A stretch of 6,744 nucleotides of DNA from Rhodoferax sp. (GCA_029946045.1 JAQSDS010000415.1:8387-15130); one strand, 5' to 3'. Numbered from the stretch's first letter, positions 1-6,440 are shown. Notes: generated by a model not told the origin, from the sequence alone. Numbers and translations are program-made.

Positions 1-826
1 CGGCAATGGCGCGCGGCTGCTCGAAAATTTCCTTTTGCATGTAGTGGCGGTAGGGGCCCAGCTCAGCCGCGCCACTGTGCGCATGCACGGTCTTGACCGG
101 GCGCTGGGTCGGGCTCAGGGCTTTGAAGGCCTTGTCCACCAGCCAGTATTTGCCCAACTGGATGTCGGCCACGTCGCCTTCTTCCAGGTAAACAATCTGG
201 TCGGTCACGCCGGCCAGGGCCATGGCGTCGCTGGCCAGGTAATGCGCGTCGGTGCCGACACCCAGAATCAGCGGTGAGCCGGCACGGGCGCCAATCAGGC
301 GGTGCGGCTCGTCCTTGCAGAAAACGGCAATGGCGTAGGCACCTTGCAGCGATGCCAGCGAGGCCTTGACAGCTTCAAACAGGTCGCCGTCGTACAGGCT
401 GTCGACCAGATGGGCAATGACCTCGGTGTCGGTCTGGCTCAGAAACACATAACCCTTGGCCTGTAGCATGGCGCGCAATTCGTCGTGGTTTTCAATGATG
501 CCGTTGTGCACCAAGGCAATGCGCCCTGGGCGGCTGGCGGCATCAGGCCCCGGACCATGGCTGAAGTGCGGGTGCGCGTTGTGCACGGCGGGTGCGCCGT
601 GGGTAGCCCAGCGGGTATGGGCAATGCCGGTGCTTCCCTGCAGCCGGGTGGCGTCGATTTGTTCCATCAGCTCAGACACCCGCGCGGTGCTGCGGGCGCG
701 CGTCAAGCCGTTGGCGTACACCGCTACGCCACAGGAGTCATAACCCCGGTATTCGAGCCTGGCCAGGCCTTGCACCAGGATAGGGACGATGTTTTGATGG
801 GATACGGCGCCGACAATGCCACACAT
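1..826 (-). CDS. glmS: Glutamine--fructose-6-phosphate aminotransferase (GlmS), N-terminal 275 codons, runs off the left edge
   Basis: Cytoplasmic enzyme that makes glucosamine-6-phosphate from fructose-6-phosphate and glutamine, the entry step to UDP-GlcNAc for peptidoglycan and LPS. The visible part is the class II glutamine amidotransferase domain and the linker to the first SIS domain. It begins MCGIVGAV, so Cys2 becomes the N-terminal nucleophile after Met removal. Other family hallmarks are EYRGYDS (25-31), HTRWATHG (70-77), HNGIIENH (107-114), TDTE (132-135) and the linker [14 protein letters not shown] (258-271). The ATG at 826 has a GGAG ribosome site at complement 833-836, six bases upstream. 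About 11 extra residues (around 90-101, [11 protein letters not shown]) lie between the NAHPH and HNG motifs compared with the E. coli enzyme. The isomerase domains are outside the window. Identification is firm from motifs. Confidence 0.97.
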   Translation of the reverse strand, partial: MCGIVGAVSHQNIVPILVQGLARLEYRGYDSCGVAVYANGLTRARSTARVSELMEQIDATRLQGSTGIAHTRWATHGAPAVHNAHPHFSHGPGPDAASRPGRIALVHNGIIENHDELRAMLQAKGYVFLSQTDTEVIAHLVDSLYDGDLFEAVKASLASLQGAYAIAVFCKDEPHRLIGARAGSPLILGVGTDAHYLASDAMALAGVTDQIVYLEEGDVADIQLGKYWLVDKAFKALSPTQRPVKTVHAHSGAAELGPYRHYMQKEIFEQPRAIA

Positions 827-860
827 AGACTGCTCCAAAATTGAGTTGACCAATGTTACG

Positions 861-980
861 GTTGTTTTAGAGAAATATTTATTTGAAAAATGTTTCCATG
901 AGAAATGTTATTTCGTATTTTTTAAAAATAAATAAAATATTTCAAAAAATAATATTTCGTGAAATATTTAAAGATATTGC
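861..980. promoter_or_regulatory. AT-rich divergent regulatory island between glmS and livG with repeated GAAATATT inverted repeats
   Basis: This stretch is strikingly AT-rich against GC-rich flanks and holds no credible gene. GAAATATT occurs four times: forward at 872-879 and 961-968, reverse at 936-943 and 951-958. The last reverse and forward copies form a perfect palindrome with 8 bp arms and a GT spacer (951-968). Other palindromes are GAAAT-GTT-ATTTC (902-914), the near-palindrome 872-885, and TTTTTAAAAA (919-928). Multiple AT-rich imperfect palindromes are what Lrp/AsnC-family octamers commonly bind, and such a regulator is encoded downstream, so an operator array is a reasonable inference. 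The region should also contain the glmS promoter, but no unambiguous leftward -35/-10 pair was found. Confidence 0.55.
883..911 (+). promoter_or_regulatory. Possible sigma-70-type promoter reading toward the liv cluster
   Basis: TTGAAA at 883-888 (five of six to the consensus -35) is followed by a 17 bp spacer and TGTTAT at 906-911 (four of six to the -10). The -10 lies inside the GAAATGTTATTTC palindrome at 902-914, so a protein bound there would block it. Transcription from here would leave a leader of roughly 260 bases before livG. In such AT-rich sequence a match of this quality can arise by chance. Confidence 0.25.
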
Positions 981-1046
981 ATTGTCTGGTTTACAGTGTC
1001 AGCTTGTTGGGCACAGCGCACCCTGGCCGCTTGCACTACACCTGAA

Positions 1047-1104
1047 AAGCTGTGGTCGAGCAAGTGAAATTACCTAGGTGCTAACCCTGTACCCACAAGC
1101 TGTG
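1047..1104 (+). repeat. Direct repeat AAGCTGTG, two copies exactly 50 bp apart
   Basis: AAGCTGTG occurs at 1047-1054 and 1097-1104. The second copy is part of a short dyad CACA-AGC-TGTG (1094-1104). A related inverted heptamer GCACAGC lies at 1011-1017 and pairs with GCTGTGC at 1099-1105. The repeats sit between the AT-rich island and the livG start, so they could be regulator half-sites or chance short repeats. Confidence 0.3.
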
Positions 1105-1117
1105 CAATTCGTTAGCA
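1079..1117. repeat. Inverted repeat TGCTAAC ... GTTAGCA upstream of livG
   Basis: Perfect 7 bp arms lie at 1079-1085 and 1111-1117 with a 25 bp spacer. The centre of symmetry (1098) nearly coincides with that of the small CACA-AGC-TGTG dyad inside it. The arm centres are 32 bp apart, about three helical turns, which would suit a dimeric regulator contacting one face of the DNA. The loop is too long and the stem too short for a convincing terminator or riboswitch. Confidence 0.35.
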
Positions 1118-1166
1118 TGTAAATTCGCTTTGAGTGACCCCGTGCTGGTCAAGCTCAGGCAGCCAG

Positions 1167-1181
1167 AGGGAGCGCAATTTG
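1167..1181 (+). promoter_or_regulatory. Ribosome binding site that sets the livG start at a TTG codon
   Basis: AGGGAG at 1167-1172 is followed by six bases and then TTG at 1179-1181, in frame with livG. The frame also has an upstream GTG at 1134, but that would add 15 residues unlike any LivG N-terminus, and no comparable purine-rich site was noticed in front of it. From 1179 the protein begins (M)SLDFILETRGLTKEF, which fits the family. Confidence 0.75.
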
Positions 1182-1952
1182 TCATTGGATTTCATTCTCG
1201 AAACCCGTGGTTTGACCAAGGAATTCAAGGGCTTTGTGGCGGTCAACCATGTGGACCTGAAGGTTCGTCGCGGCCACATTCACGCCCTGATTGGTCCCAA
1301 CGGCGCGGGAAAAACGACCTTCTTCAATTTGCTGACCAAGTTTTTGCCGCCCACCTCGGGCAGCATTTTGTTCAATGACTGTGACATCACGTCGGAACGG
1401 CCGGCCCAAACGGCGCGTCGCGGGATTGTGCGTTCGTTCCAGATTTCAGCCGTTTTTCCGCACATGACGGTGCTGGAAAACGTGCGCGCCGCGTTGCAGC
1501 GCAATCTGGGCACGTCATTTCATTTCTGGAAAGCGGAAAGCACCTTGTTTCCGCTGCATGAGCGCGCCCACCAACTGCTGGCCGATGTTGACTTGCAGGA
1601 CTTTGCCCACGTGATGACCGTTAATCTGCCCTATGGCCGCAAGCGCGCCCTGGAGCTGGCCACCACACTGGCGCTGGAGCCCGAGCTGATGCTGCTGGAC
1701 GAGCCCACGCAGGGCATGGGCCACGAAGACGTGGACCGGGTCACACAACTCATTAAAAAGGTGTCTGCCGGGCGCACCATCCTGATGGTGGAGCACAACA
1801 TGAATGTGGTGTCAAAGATCGCCGATCGCATCACGGTGCTGCAGCGTGGCGCCATCATTGCAGACGGTCCCTACGCCGAGGTGTCAAAAAATCCGCTGGT
1901 GATCGAGGCCTATATGGGCACCGCTAACACTGAACTTCAGGGTGCCCACTGA
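1179..1952 (+). CDS. livG: Branched-chain-amino-acid-type ABC transporter ATP-binding protein, LivG-like
   Basis: One of two ATPase subunits on the cytoplasmic face of a HAAT-family importer, 257 residues from the TTG start. Visible motifs: Walker A GPNGAGKTT (39-47, Lys45), Q-loop Gln89 in RSFQIS, ABC signature position LPYGRKR (150-156), Walker B LMLLDEP (170-176, Asp174 and Glu175) and H-loop His206 in VEHNM. The C-terminal segment ending VIEAYMGTA (241-249) is typical of LivG. The signature departs from LSGGQ, while Walker A, Walker B and the H-loop are canonical. It is the first gene of the cluster, and its TGA directly abuts the ATG of livF, implying translational coupling. The subunit family is certain; the transported substrate is not. 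Confidence 0.93.
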   Translation: MSLDFILETRGLTKEFKGFVAVNHVDLKVRRGHIHALIGPNGAGKTTFFNLLTKFLPPTSGSILFNDCDITSERPAQTARRGIVRSFQISAVFPHMTVLENVRAALQRNLGTSFHFWKAESTLFPLHERAHQLLADVDLQDFAHVMTVNLPYGRKRALELATTLALEPELMLLDEPTQGMGHEDVDRVTQLIKKVSAGRTILMVEHNMNVVSKIADRITVLQRGAIIADGPYAEVSKNPLVIEAYMGTANTELQGAH

Positions 1953-2657
1953 ATGAGCACAGAATTTTTACGCATTGAAAATCTGCACGCCTGGTATGGC
2001 GAGTCCCACATCCTGCATGGTGTCAACCTGACCGTCAACGAAGGCGAAGTGGTGACCTTGCTCGGGCGCAATGGCGCCGGGCGAACCACCACATTGCGCG
2101 CCATTGTGGGCCTGACCGGCAGCCGCAAGGGCGCCATCAGGATCAAGGGCATTGAGACCATCCAGATGGCGCCGCACAAGGTGGCGCATCAAGGGGTCGG
2201 TTACTGCCCGGAAGAGCGCGGCATTTTTGCCAGCTTGACGGCAGAAGAAAATTTGATGTTGCCGCCCACCCTGGCACCTGGCGGCATGAGCATCGCCGAA
2301 ATCTATGCGATGTTCCCCAACTTGCAGGAGCGCTCAGCCAGCCCTGGAACACGCTTGTCCGGCGGCGAGCAACAGATGCTGGCCGTGGCGCGCATTCTGC
2401 GCACTGGCGCGCGCCTGCTGTTGCTCGATGAAATTTCGGAAGGACTGGCCCCGGTGATCGTGCAAAAGTTGGCCGAAATGATCGTCATGCTGAAAAGCAA
2501 GGGTTACACCATCGTGCTGGTGGAGCAAAACTTCCGCTTTGCAGCGCCGTTGGCCGACCGTTTTTATGTCATGGAGCACGGCAGCATCGTGAAAGAGTTT
2601 GCCCAAGCCGAATTGACGAACAACATGGGCATGTTGCAAGAATATCTGGGCGTTTGA
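1953..2657 (+). CDS. livF: Branched-chain-amino-acid-type ABC transporter ATP-binding protein, LivF-like, with Arg in Walker A
   Basis: Second ATPase subunit, 234 residues, expected to pair with LivG beneath LivH/LivM. The Walker A is GRNGAGRTT (38-46): Arg44 stands where the nucleotide-binding Lys is normally found, and the codon is CGA, so it is an unambiguous Arg. The signature LSGGEQ (135-140) is canonical. Walker B is LLLLDE (155-160) with catalytic Glu160, followed by ISEGLAP instead of the usual PSEGLAP. The H-loop position reads VEQN (190-193), Gln for His, which is usual in LivF, and the Q-loop region reads YCPEERGIF. The start ATG follows the livG stop with no gap, with AGGG at 1939-1942 as a plausible ribosome site. 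No frameshift or truncation suggests decay, so the Arg is likely tolerated or functional. Confidence 0.93.
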   Translation: MSTEFLRIENLHAWYGESHILHGVNLTVNEGEVVTLLGRNGAGRTTTLRAIVGLTGSRKGAIRIKGIETIQMAPHKVAHQGVGYCPEERGIFASLTAEENLMLPPTLAPGGMSIAEIYAMFPNLQERSASPGTRLSGGEQQMLAVARILRTGARLLLLDEISEGLAPVIVQKLAEMIVMLKSKGYTIVLVEQNFRFAAPLADRFYVMEHGSIVKEFAQAELTNNMGMLQEYLGV

Positions 2658-2728
2658 CGCCGCGCTTGCCAAGCCCTAAGCCCTTTTTTCCCGCCTCGTA
2701 ACAACTACGCAACCCCTCTGGAGACACC

Positions 2729-3922
2729 ATGAAACTAAAGATGCTCGTTACCGCCCTGGCCGTCGGCTTTGCCGCTGCCGCCTCAGCCCAGAACACCGGC
2801 CCGGTCAAAATCGGATTCATTACCGACATGTCCAGTGTCTACGCCGACCTTGACGGTCCCGCCGGCGGCGAAATGGTCAAGTGGGCAGCCCAGGATTTCG
2901 GCGGCAAGGTGCTGAATCGTCCGATTGAAGTGCTGACCGCCGACCACCAGAACAAGGCCGACGTGGCCAGCTCCAAAGCGCGTGAGTGGATTGACAAGGA
3001 TGGTCTGTCGATGCTGATTGGCGGAACCAACTCGGGCACGGCCCTGGCGATGGCCAAATTGGCCGAAGAAAAAAAGCGCCCTTTCTTTTCGATTGGTGCC
3101 GGCTCAGCCCGCCTGACCAACGAAGCCTGCACGCCCTATACCGTGCATTACGCCTATGACACCGTGGCCCTGGCCAAGGTAGGCGCCTCCGCCCTGGTCA
3201 AGGCGGGCGGCAAAAGCTGGTTCTTTCTGACGGCCGATTATGCGTTTGGCCATTCGCTGGAAGCAGATGCGACCACCATCGTGAAGGCCAACGGTGGCAC
3301 CGTGGTGGGTTCTGTTCGGCATCCGCTCAATGCCTCTGACTTTTCCTCCTTCCTGTTGCAGGCGCAGTCGTCCAAAGCCCAGGTGCTGGGCTTGGCCAAT
3401 GCCGGCGGTGACTTCAGCAACGCGATGAAGTCGGCCAAAGAATTTGGCATTCTCAAGACCATGAAGCCGATCGGCCTGCTGGTGTTCATCAACGAAATTC
3501 ACAGCCTGGGCCTGGCCAATACCGAGGGGCTACAGGTGGCCGACAGCTGGTACTGGAACCAGGACGATGCCTCGCGTAAGTTTGCCAAACGCTTCTTTGA
3601 AAAATTCAAGCGCATGCCGTCCAGTGTCCAGGCTGCCGACTATTCCGCTGCCTTCAATTACCTGAAGGCCGTGCAGACGGCGGGTACCACGGACGCCGAC
3701 AAGGTCATGTCGACCCTGAAAGACATGAAAATCGACGACTTTTACAACAAGGGTCAGATTCGTGCCGACGGCCGCATGATCCACGACATGTACCTGTACC
3801 AGGTCAAAGCCCCCAAAGACTCGACCACGCCCTGGGATTACTACAAGTTTGTGACCAAGGTTCCTGGTGACCAGGCCTTCACCACGCCGGCCGAATCCAA
3901 GTGCGCACTGCTTAAAAAATAA
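2729..3922 (+). CDS. Periplasmic substrate-binding protein of a LivK/HAAT-type ABC transporter
   Basis: Exported ligand-capture protein of the cluster, 397 residues, type I periplasmic-binding fold (Peripla_BP_6/LIVBP-like). A Sec signal peptide is visible: MKLK, a hydrophobic core, then ASA with cleavage predicted after Ala20, giving a mature start at QNTGPVKIGF. There is no lipobox, so it should be soluble in the periplasm. Core landmarks are ITDMSSVYADLDGPA (31-45), GGTNSGTA (98-105), SIGAGSARLT (121-130) and FFLTADYAFGHSLE (165-178). Only two cysteines are present, Cys134 and Cys392 near the C-terminus, a possible disulfide. A strong ribosome site, GGAG at 2720-2723, precedes the ATG by five bases. 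The sequence resembles binding proteins annotated for amides or aromatic acids as much as LivJ/LivK, so the ligand is left open. Confidence 0.92.
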   Translation: MKLKMLVTALAVGFAAAASAQNTGPVKIGFITDMSSVYADLDGPAGGEMVKWAAQDFGGKVLNRPIEVLTADHQNKADVASSKAREWIDKDGLSMLIGGTNSGTALAMAKLAEEKKRPFFSIGAGSARLTNEACTPYTVHYAYDTVALAKVGASALVKAGGKSWFFLTADYAFGHSLEADATTIVKANGGTVVGSVRHPLNASDFSSFLLQAQSSKAQVLGLANAGGDFSNAMKSAKEFGILKTMKPIGLLVFINEIHSLGLANTEGLQVADSWYWNQDDASRKFAKRFFEKFKRMPSSVQAADYSAAFNYLKAVQTAGTTDADKVMSTLKDMKIDDFYNKGQIRADGRMIHDMYLYQVKAPKDSTTPWDYYKFVTKVPGDQAFTTPAESKCALLKK

Positions 3923-3992
3923 GCCGTCGCCAAGGGTTCATCCGCCAATGTCGTCATTGACTGCCTTTCAAAGCAAGAACTAACGAGCTTTC

Positions 3993-4877
3993 ATGGAAAT
4001 TTTCGGTATTCCCCATCAAGCTTTTCTAGGCCAGTTGCTACTGGGTCTGGTCAATGGCGCGTTTTATGCCCTGCTCAGCCTCGGGCTGGCGGTCATTTTT
4101 GGTCTCCTGGGCATTGTCAATTTTGCCCACGGGGCGCTCTACATGCTGGGGGCCTTTGCCGCCTGGATCATGTTGGACTCCTTTGGCATCAACTACTGGT
4201 GGGCGCTGTTGCTGGCGCCGCTGACCGTTGGGGTGCTGGGGGTGGTCATTGAGCGGCTCTTTCTCAAGCACCTCTACAAGCTCGATCCGCTCTATGGTCT
4301 GCTGCTTACCTTCGGTCTGGCCTTGATTGCCGAAGGTATTTTTCGCGAGCTCTACGGCGTCTCGGGGCAAGTCTATAACGTGCCCGAACTCCTGTCGGGT
4401 GCCACCAACCTGGGTTTCATGGTGCTGCCGAACTACCGCGCCTGGGTGGTGCTGGTGTCGCTGTTGGTGTGTCTGGGAACCTGGTACCTGATCGAGCGCA
4501 CGCGGCTGGGCGCCTATTTGCGCGCCGGTACCGAAAACGCGCCGCTGGTGCAAGCCTTTGGTATCAATGTGCCCTTGATGGTGATGCTCACCTATGGTGC
4601 CGGTGCCGCCCTGGCCGCGCTGGCCGGTGTGCTGGCTGCGCCCATCATTCAAGTGAATCCGCTGATGGGCTCCAACTTGATCATCGTGGTCTTTGCCGTG
4701 GTGGTGATCGGTGGCATGGGCTCCATCATGGGTTCGATCCTGACCGGTCTGGGCCTGGGCGTGATCGAAGGACTGACACGCGTGTTCTATCCCGAAGCCT
4801 CCAGCATTGTGGTGTTTGTCATCATGGTGATCGTGCTGATGATTCGCCCGGCGGGCCTTTTTGGCAAGGAGACCTGA
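3993..4877 (+). CDS. livH: Branched-chain-amino-acid-type ABC transporter permease, LivH-like
   Basis: Inner-membrane channel subunit, 294 residues, the usual length for LivH. It is highly hydrophobic with about eight predicted membrane segments. Family landmarks are LVNGAFYALLSLGLAVIFGL (19-38), immediately followed by LGIVNFAHGALYMLGA, the cytoplasmic loop LRAGTENAPLVQAFGINV that would contact an ATPase subunit, the late segment VIGGMGSIMGSILTGLGLG, and the C-terminal RPAGLFGKET. The gene starts 70 bp after the binding-protein stop with only a weak GAG ribosome site (3985-3987), which together with the gap suggests lower expression than the binding protein. It lies in the same reading frame as livM, separated by three bases. 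Confidence 0.94.
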   Translation: MEIFGIPHQAFLGQLLLGLVNGAFYALLSLGLAVIFGLLGIVNFAHGALYMLGAFAAWIMLDSFGINYWWALLLAPLTVGVLGVVIERLFLKHLYKLDPLYGLLLTFGLALIAEGIFRELYGVSGQVYNVPELLSGATNLGFMVLPNYRAWVVLVSLLVCLGTWYLIERTRLGAYLRAGTENAPLVQAFGINVPLMVMLTYGAGAALAALAGVLAAPIIQVNPLMGSNLIIVVFAVVVIGGMGSIMGSILTGLGLGVIEGLTRVFYPEASSIVVFVIMVIVLMIRPAGLFGKET

Positions 4878-4880
4878 GCG

Positions 4881-5867
4881 ATGAAGCCTACAACCGATAG
4901 CAAACTGATGAATCCGGCCAACAAACTTCTTTGGGTCACTTACGCCCTGTTGCTCTTGCTGGCATTGCTGGCACCCAGTCTCGGGCTCTACCCGGTGTTT
5001 GTCATGAAGCTGCTGTGCTTCGCCATTTTTGCCTGTGCCTTCAACCTGCTGCTGGGATTTACCGGTTTGCTGTCTTTTGGTCATGCGGCATTTTTTGGCT
5101 CGGCGGCTTACATCACCGGCTACCTGATCAAGTCGCAAAACTTCACGCCGGAACTCGGCATCATCGCGGGGATGATCGGCTCGGGCCTGATTGGTCTGGT
5201 GGTGGGTTTGGTGGCCATCCGCCGCCAGGGGATTTATTTCGCCATGATCACCATGGCCATTGCGCAGATGGTCTATTTTGTTTGCTTGCAAGCCCCCTTT
5301 ACCGGCGGTGAGGACGGCCTGCAAGGGGTGCCGCGTGGTGCGTTGTTTGGGGTGCTGTCGCTGCAGTCCGATACCGCCATGTATTACCTGGTGGTGGCTA
5401 TTTTTGCAGCGATTTTTTTGACGATCTCGCGCATCGTTCACTCACCTTTTGGCCAAGTGCTCAAGATGATCCGGGAAAACGAGCCGCGCGCCATTTCACT
5501 GGGCTACCAGGTCGACCGCTACAAGCTGCTGGCCTTTGTTTTGTCAGCGGCGCTGGCGGGTCTGGCTGGCTCGCTCAAAACCCTGATCATGGGTTTTGCC
5601 ACCTTGTCCGATGTGCACTGGACCATGTCCGGTGAAGTGATCCTGATGACCTTGCTGGGCGGCGTTGGCACCTTCTTTGGCCCGGTGATGGGCGCCGGCA
5701 TTGTGATTGCGCTGCAAAACACGCTGGCCGACAAGGTCGGTTCCTGGGTCAACGTGATCATTGGCGTGATTTTTGTGCTGTGCGTGCTCGCCTTTCGCAA
5801 AGGGCTCATTGGCGAGCTGCAAGCCTGGCTGGAGCGACGCCGCGCTGCGGCAACACAAAAGGCCTGA
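4881..5867 (+). CDS. livM: Branched-chain-amino-acid-type ABC transporter permease, LivM-like
   Basis: Second inner-membrane channel subunit, 328 residues, dimerising with LivH. Diagnostic segments are NLLLGFTGLLSFGHAAFFG (55-73), AIRRQGIYFAMITMAIAQM, the cytoplasmic coupling loop MIRENEPRAISLGY, and LLGGVGTFFGPVMGAGIV near the C-terminus. About eight to ten hydrophobic segments are visible, and the tail is basic (ERRRAAATQKA). The start at 4881 has an excellent ribosome site, AAGGAGA at 4866-4872, which overlaps the end of livH; an in-frame ATG at 4908 lacks one. The three-base gap to livH indicates co-transcription and coupled translation. Confidence 0.94.
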   Translation: MKPTTDSKLMNPANKLLWVTYALLLLLALLAPSLGLYPVFVMKLLCFAIFACAFNLLLGFTGLLSFGHAAFFGSAAYITGYLIKSQNFTPELGIIAGMIGSGLIGLVVGLVAIRRQGIYFAMITMAIAQMVYFVCLQAPFTGGEDGLQGVPRGALFGVLSLQSDTAMYYLVVAIFAAIFLTISRIVHSPFGQVLKMIRENEPRAISLGYQVDRYKLLAFVLSAALAGLAGSLKTLIMGFATLSDVHWTMSGEVILMTLLGGVGTFFGPVMGAGIVIALQNTLADKVGSWVNVIIGVIFVLCVLAFRKGLIGELQAWLERRRAAATQKA

Positions 5868-5935
5868 GTGCCAGCGTGCCCGACACGGGTGCGCTTAGCT
5901 GCCCCTCACGGCGCGACGGCCGACAAGACCCTGAC

Positions 5936-6427
5936 ATGAACCCAGCCCCACCTGAACTTGACGCCATCGACCTGCAGCTGCTGGAGCGCCTGCAAACCGA
6001 TGCGTCACTGAGCAACCAGGCCCTGGCCGAGCTGGTGCATGTGTCGCCGCCCACCTGCCTGCGCCGCGTCAAGCGCCTGCATGAGGCGGGCTTGATCGAG
6101 CGCGAAATTGCCGTGCTCAGTGTTGATGCGCTGGCCAGCGTCATCGGTCATGGCCTGTGCGCCGTGGTTGAAATCACGCTGGACCGGCAAGACCAGGAGT
6201 CGCTGGAGGCTTTCGAGTTGAAAGTGGCGCAGGATGTCGCGGTGCAACAGTGCTACCGCGTGTCACCGGGGCCGGATTTTTGCCTGGTGGTGCACGCGCG
6301 CGACATGCCTGACTACCTGGCGCTGACCCAGCGCCTGTTCACTTTTGACACCAACGTGCGCAACGTCAAGACTTTTTTCAGCGTGAAGCGCAGCAAGTTT
6401 GGCGCGCGGGTGCCGCTGCCCTTGTGA
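5936..6427 (+). CDS. Lrp/AsnC-family transcriptional regulator
   Basis: DNA-binding regulator of 163 residues, the normal size for the family. An N-terminal AsnC-type helix-turn-helix occupies roughly 8-57 (LDAIDLQLLERLQ, then a recognition helix around SPPTCLRRVKRL, 37-48, and AGLIERE). A RAM/effector domain follows (about 70-155), ending RNVKTFFSVKRSKFGARVPL. In the effector domain the usual V-T-G-x-x-D segment reads VSPGPDF (109-115), with Pro at the Gly position. Such proteins form dimers to octamers and often respond to amino acids. It starts 68 bp after livM with no strong ribosome site, so it may be a tail gene of the liv transcript or have its own promoter. Regulation of the liv cluster is inferred from proximity only. 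An in-frame upstream extension to 5780 would overlap livM and is not favoured. Confidence 0.9.
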   Translation: MNPAPPELDAIDLQLLERLQTDASLSNQALAELVHVSPPTCLRRVKRLHEAGLIEREIAVLSVDALASVIGHGLCAVVEITLDRQDQESLEAFELKVAQDVAVQQCYRVSPGPDFCLVVHARDMPDYLALTQRLFTFDTNVRNVKTFFSVKRSKFGARVPLPL

Positions 6428-6440
6428 CATGCGACGGCAG

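Noticed and set aside
35..844. Several rightward open frames opposite glmS
   Set aside because: They are shadows of the GC-rich glmS coding sequence, whose motifs are unmistakable on the minus strand.
883..1077. Open frame of 64 codons in the AT-rich region upstream of livG
   Set aside because: Low-complexity Lys/Ile/Phe-rich translation from AT-rich DNA, no good ribosome site or family resemblance, and it overlaps the repeat-rich regulatory region.
2649..2661. GGCGT-TTG-ACGCC hairpin spanning the livF stop, with a T-run about 20 bp further on
   Set aside because: Five-base-pair stem with a three-base loop, and the T-run is not adjacent, so it is not a convincing intrinsic terminator; the downstream genes belong to the same system.
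3946..3959. CAATG-TCGT-CATTG hairpin between the binding-protein gene and livH
   Set aside because: Only five base pairs and no T-tract. It could slightly favour binding-protein mRNA, but it is too weak to annotate as a terminator or attenuator.
4038..5441. A 467-codon open frame on the minus strand opposite livH and livM
   Set aside because: It is codon-aligned antisense to both permease genes, which share a frame. Its His/Gln-rich composition is what reverse-complemented Val, Met and Leu codons give. It has no recognisable domain, and the sense strand is clearly coding.
5868..5935. Promoter or operator in the livM to lrp gap
   Set aside because: GC-rich, with no clear -35/-10 pair, no GAAATATT-type motif and no strong ribosome site, so nothing could be supported there.
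6428..6440. Possible bidirectional terminator between the convergent lrp-like and glmU genes
   Set aside because: The 13 bp gap contains no inverted repeat or T-run; any terminator must lie inside the coding sequences or not exist.
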